This document shows positions 13,267 through 15,585 of a DNA stretch of 15,585 bases, piece by piece. The DNA lies in contig DATAFF010000104.1 in NCBI GenBank assembly GCA_036257595.1, positions 1 through 15,585 on the forward strand, written 5' to 3'. A model generated the notes under the pieces. It was not told the DNA's origin, ran no database searches, and worked only from the letters and a program-made list of their open reading frames with translations. The translations under genes were made by a program, and so were the position numbers. The DNA is from DATAFF01 sp036257595 (GTDB lineage Bacteria; Pseudomonadota; Alphaproteobacteria; Rhizobiales; Aestuariivirgaceae). Positions within the stretch are counted from its first letter, which is position 1, and the number at the start of each line of letters is the position of its first letter.

Positions 13267-14187
13267 ATGGCCGTCGCTCTCCGCCGCACCCTGCCGCCGA
13301 CCAACAGCCTCGTCGTGTTCGAGGCGGCGGCACGGCATATGAACTTCACGCGGGCGGCGGAGGAACTGTCGGTGACCCAGTCGGCGGTCAGCCGCCAGGT
13401 TCAGCTGCTCGAGGATTTTCTCGGCACGACTTTGTTCCAGCGCCATGCCCGCGGCCTGCAGCTGACGCGCGAGGGAGAGCGGCTGCACCGGGCAGTGTCG
13501 ATGGGGCTCGAGCACATCGCCAACGTCGCGGCCGACATCCGCCGCCATCGCGGGCCGGCCGAGCTGACGGTCGCGACCAGCGTGACCTTCGCGTCCTATT
13601 GGCTGATGGCGCGCATGGCCAAGTTCCGTGCGGCCCATCCCGAAGTCGAGCTGCGGATCGTGGCGTCGTCGCCGGTCTATGATCTCGCCGCGGCCGGGAT
13701 CGATCTCGCGGTGCGCTATGGCAGCGGCGAATGGCCGGCGGTCGACGCCGTGCGCCTGTTCGACAACGAGATCTGGCCGGTCTGCGCACCGCAATATCTG
13801 AAAAACCGCGGGCCGGTGCGCGGTGTCGCCGGCCTGCTTTCGGAGACCTTGCTGCATCTTTCGAAGTTCGATCGCAACTGGGTGACCTGGGAAAATTTTC
13901 TGCAGGCCTTCGGGGTGCGCGATCAGCCGACGCAGCGCGGCGAGGTGTTCGACAATTACATGGTGCTCATTCAGGCGACATTGAGCGGCCAGGGCATCGC
14001 GCTGTGCGGCCGGCGGCTTGCCGAGGATTTCATTGCCCAGGGCGACCTGGTGCGGCCGATCGATGAGGCGATGAAATCGGATCGCGGCTTCTACCTGGTG
14101 CGGCCGCGCGAGGCCACCATGAGCCACAGCGCCCGGCTGTTCCATGACTGGCTGCTCGACGAGGCCAAGCGGCCTGCGCAGGTGTAG
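13267..14187 (+). CDS. LysR-family transcriptional regulator (GcvA-like)
   Basis: The 306-residue regulator has an N-terminal winged helix-turn-helix: LVVFEAAARHMNFTRAAEELSVTQSAVSRQVQLLEDFLGTTLFQRHARGLQLT, with the recognition helix about 36-46. An effector-binding domain follows (ELTVATSVTFASYWLMARMAKFRAAHPEVELRI...). The early N-terminal PPTNSLVVFEAAARHMNFTRAAEELSVT pattern and the DLAVRYGSGEWP segment place it near the GcvA group. Its ATG follows directly after the aldolase TAG in the same frame, and no separate ribosome-binding site is visible, so it depends on translation of the upstream gene. LysR regulators are usually divergent from their targets; being the downstream gene of its likely target is less common. 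The effector is unknown. Confidence 0.93.
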   Translation: MAVALRRTLPPTNSLVVFEAAARHMNFTRAAEELSVTQSAVSRQVQLLEDFLGTTLFQRHARGLQLTREGERLHRAVSMGLEHIANVAADIRRHRGPAELTVATSVTFASYWLMARMAKFRAAHPEVELRIVASSPVYDLAAAGIDLAVRYGSGEWPAVDAVRLFDNEIWPVCAPQYLKNRGPVRGVAGLLSETLLHLSKFDRNWVTWENFLQAFGVRDQPTQRGEVFDNYMVLIQATLSGQGIALCGRRLAEDFIAQGDLVRPIDEAMKSDRGFYLVRPREATMSHSARLFHDWLLDEAKRPAQV

Positions 14188-14231
14188 GCAGTCGTCATGA
14201 GGCCGTGAGCGGTGCTTACCCTGCTGCCTAC
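14184..14231. terminator. Possible bidirectional terminator-like hairpin between the LysR gene and corA
   Basis: GTAGGCAG (14184-14191) and CTGCCTAC (14224-14231) are perfect 8-bp complements between convergent genes. Inside the loop, GGT-GCTT-ACC (14211-14220) could form a small inner stem. No T-run follows on either strand, so it is not a textbook intrinsic terminator. Confidence 0.3.
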
Positions 14232-14251
14232 TGCCTACCGCCTACTGCCTA
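14224..14251. repeat. 7-bp tandem repeat (four CTGCCTA-type units)
   Basis: Four head-to-tail heptamers CTGCCTA, CTGCCTA, CCGCCTA and CTGCCTA fill 14224-14251; the last unit contains the corA stop codon. The reverse complement TAGGCAG (14185-14191) occurs once at the left, and its TAG is the LysR stop codon. The left copy can therefore pair with any of the four units, giving alternative 7-8 bp stems with loops of 32 bases or more. Confidence 0.85.
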
Positions 14252-15226
14252 CATCCAACCCTTGCGGCGGAAATAGATGAAGGTCGCGAGCACCGATGCG
14301 ATCATGAGGCCGAGTGCGAAGGGATAGCCAGCGATCCATTCGAGCTCCGGCATCATTTGGAAGTTCATGCCGTAGATCGAAGCGATCAAGGTCGGTGGCA
14401 GGAACACCACTGCGGCGACCGAGAAGATCTTGATGATGGCGTTCTGCTCGATCGTGATCATGCCGAGCGTCGCATCGAGGATGAAGCTGATCTTGTCGGA
14501 CAGGAAGGAGGCGTGATCGGTCAAGGAGCTGAGATCGCGCTGCAGTGTCTTCAAATGCGAGCGCTGGACCTTGCGGCCCTCGGTCTTGCGATCGAGGTCG
14601 AAAACGGCCGTGTAGAAGGCGGTGAGGCGCGACAGCGACACCAGGCTTTCCCGGATATCGGAGGTGAAGTCGCCTTCCTCGCCGATGCGGCGCAGCAGGC
14701 TCGTGAAGTTGCGCGACTTGCCGTCGGCGGCCTGGAACACCTCCTTTGAAGTTGCCGCCGCGATGGTGCCGACCCGCTCGAGATGGTCGGCGGCGCGATC
14801 GACGATGGCTTCGAGCAGCGAGATGAACACGCCGTCACCGGTCGGCGGGCACCCTTCCGGCCGCTGCGAGCGGGCGATGAAGATGTCGAAGGAGCGCGGC
14901 TCGCAATAGCGCACCGTCACCAGAATCTGACCCTTGACGATGAAGGTGATGGCGTCGATCTCCGGCTTGTCGCCATCGGCCCGGCTGATGATCGTGGCGG
15001 TCATGAAGATGGCGTCGCCCTGGGTGTAGAGGCGGCTCGAGGCCTCGATCTCGGCAAGCTTCTCGCGCACCGGGATGTCGATCCGGAGCGCTGCCTCGAT
15101 GGTTGCCTCCTCGCTCGAGGTTGGCCGCAGGAGATCGATCCAAACGGTCTCGGGCGGCAGCGACACGCCGCCCTTCCAGTCTGAGGGCGCGAGGCTTCCT
15201 TTGTCATGGACATAGGCGGTCAGCAT
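14249..15226 (-). CDS. CorA-family divalent metal ion transporter
   Basis: From the ATG at 15226 the protein has 325 residues, the usual CorA length, and begins MLTAYVHDKGSLAP. The long cytoplasmic alpha/beta and coiled-coil part is followed by the stalk and first membrane segment (IFSVAAVVFLPPTLIASIYGMNF), with the GMN signature that forms the selectivity filter. A short loop (QMMPELEW) and a second membrane segment (YPFALGLMIASVLATFIYFRRKGWM) complete the channel. Family members take up Mg2+, Co2+ or Ni2+ as pentamers in the inner membrane; the ion here cannot be told from sequence. An upstream in-frame start at 15310 would add 28 residues without family similarity and was rejected. It converges on the LysR gene and is divergent from trmFO. 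No Mg2+-responsive leader is recognisable. Confidence 0.93.
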   Translation of the reverse strand: MLTAYVHDKGSLAPSDWKGGVSLPPETVWIDLLRPTSSEEATIEAALRIDIPVREKLAEIEASSRLYTQGDAIFMTATIISRADGDKPEIDAITFIVKGQILVTVRYCEPRSFDIFIARSQRPEGCPPTGDGVFISLLEAIVDRAADHLERVGTIAAATSKEVFQAADGKSRNFTSLLRRIGEEGDFTSDIRESLVSLSRLTAFYTAVFDLDRKTEGRKVQRSHLKTLQRDLSSLTDHASFLSDKISFILDATLGMITIEQNAIIKIFSVAAVVFLPPTLIASIYGMNFQMMPELEWIAGYPFALGLMIASVLATFIYFRRKGWM

Positions 15227-15336
15227 GAGGATCTGCCCGATATCGAATGGAAATTTGGCCTGAACAGTAGTGGAGGCGCAGCCGGCTGCAAAGTCGGCAG
15301 ATTGCTCCACTCGACGGCGTCATGCTACTCCGGGCC

Positions 15337-15585
15337 ATGGACGAAGCGGACGTTGTCCACATAGTCGGGGCGGGTCTCGCCGGGTCAGAGGCTGCCTGGC
15401 AGGCGGCGAATGCCGGCTGCCGGGTGGTGCTGCATGAAATGCGGCCCGACCGGATGACCGACGCCCATAAATCGGGTGGCTGCGCCGAGCTCGTCTGCTC
15501 CAATTCCTTCCGCTCGGACGATGCCGAGCTCAATGCCGTCGGCCTCCTGCATCAGGAGATGCGGCTGGCCGGATCGTTGATCATG
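15337..15585 (+). CDS. trmFO: tRNA m5U54 methyltransferase TrmFO, N-terminal part, cut by window edge
   Basis: Eighty-three codons are visible and the reading frame continues past the window. TrmFO uses FAD and methylenetetrahydrofolate to methylate uridine 54 in the T-loop of tRNA. The fragment shows the FAD-binding glycine motif HIVGAGLAGSEAAWQAANAG (residues 8-27), the family block HEMRPDRMTDAHKS, and CAELVCSNSFRSDD, which is characteristic of TrmFO and of no other flavoprotein I know. An in-frame ATG five codons earlier (15322) is an alternative start; neither has a clear ribosome-binding site. It is divergent from corA, with a 110-base gap in which I see no recognisable promoter or leader element. 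Confidence 0.93.
   Translation, partial: MDEADVVHIVGAGLAGSEAAWQAANAGCRVVLHEMRPDRMTDAHKSGGCAELVCSNSFRSDDAELNAVGLLHQEMRLAGSLIM

Noticed and set aside
12658..14145. Minus-strand open frame of 495 codons opposite the aldolase and LysR genes
   Set aside because: Shadow frame over two confidently identified genes, with no signal or motif of its own.
15227..15310. N-terminal extension of CorA by 28 residues
   Set aside because: CorA proteins normally begin close to the residue coded at 15226; the extension looks like intergenic sequence between divergent genes.
1..15585. tRNA, rRNA, CRISPR array, insertion sequence or phage attachment site
   Set aside because: I looked through the intergenic gaps on both strands and saw no cloverleaf, spaced repeats, transposase remnants or long terminal repeats.

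Overview
The window looks like chromosome of a high-GC alphaproteobacterium, most likely of the order Hyphomicrobiales (Rhizobiales). The grounds are the strong G/C third-position bias, the closeness of the proteins to their alphaproteobacterial relatives, and the gene order rlpA - dacA-type carboxypeptidase - tmk - holB - metG - tatD - MBL hydrolase. I recall that order from rhizobial genomes; I could not search for it. No plasmid, phage, transposon, CRISPR array, rRNA or tRNA is visible. The genus cannot be named from this sequence. No stretch longer than 300 bases lacks a gene; the largest gap is about 190 bases (12310-12498).

Left part (1-9996, all on the minus strand, so read from right to left). 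A secreted Sel1-repeat protein is followed by the lipoprotein RlpA and a periplasmic D-Ala-D-Ala carboxypeptidase, both for the cell wall. Then comes a tight run for nucleotide supply, replication and translation: tmk, holB, metG, tatD and an MBL-fold hydrolase. Most junctions there are ATGA/GTGA overlaps or gaps of about ten bases. A HicA-HicB toxin-antitoxin pair lies next, between the MBL hydrolase and mazG, and looks like an accessory insertion. It is AT-richer than its neighbours and carries a perfect 9-bp inverted repeat over the hicA start, the probable autoregulatory operator. mazG (NTP pyrophosphohydrolase) and a truncated ruvX (cut by the left window edge) follow.

Right part (9997-15585). 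A divergent gap leads to a plus-strand fatty-acyl-CoA ligase gene with an unusual A3 motif. It converges almost end to end on a small exported DUF2147 protein that ends in a glutamine tract. Next is a two-gene plus-strand unit, a class II aldolase/adducin-family protein followed with zero spacing by a GcvA-type LysR regulator. This converges on a CorA-type metal channel across a short gap holding a 7-bp tandem repeat, in which the same heptamer supplies the stop codons of both genes. The window ends inside trmFO (tRNA m5U54 methyltransferase), divergent from corA.

Most of the window is housekeeping, and I see no clear candidate for a wholly new system. The points most worth a second look are the hicAB insertion and its operator, the altered A3 motif of the acyl-CoA ligase, the heptamer array between the LysR gene and corA, a near-consensus CtrA-type site upstream of rlpA, and two pairs of neighbouring genes that share a reading frame across one stop codon.
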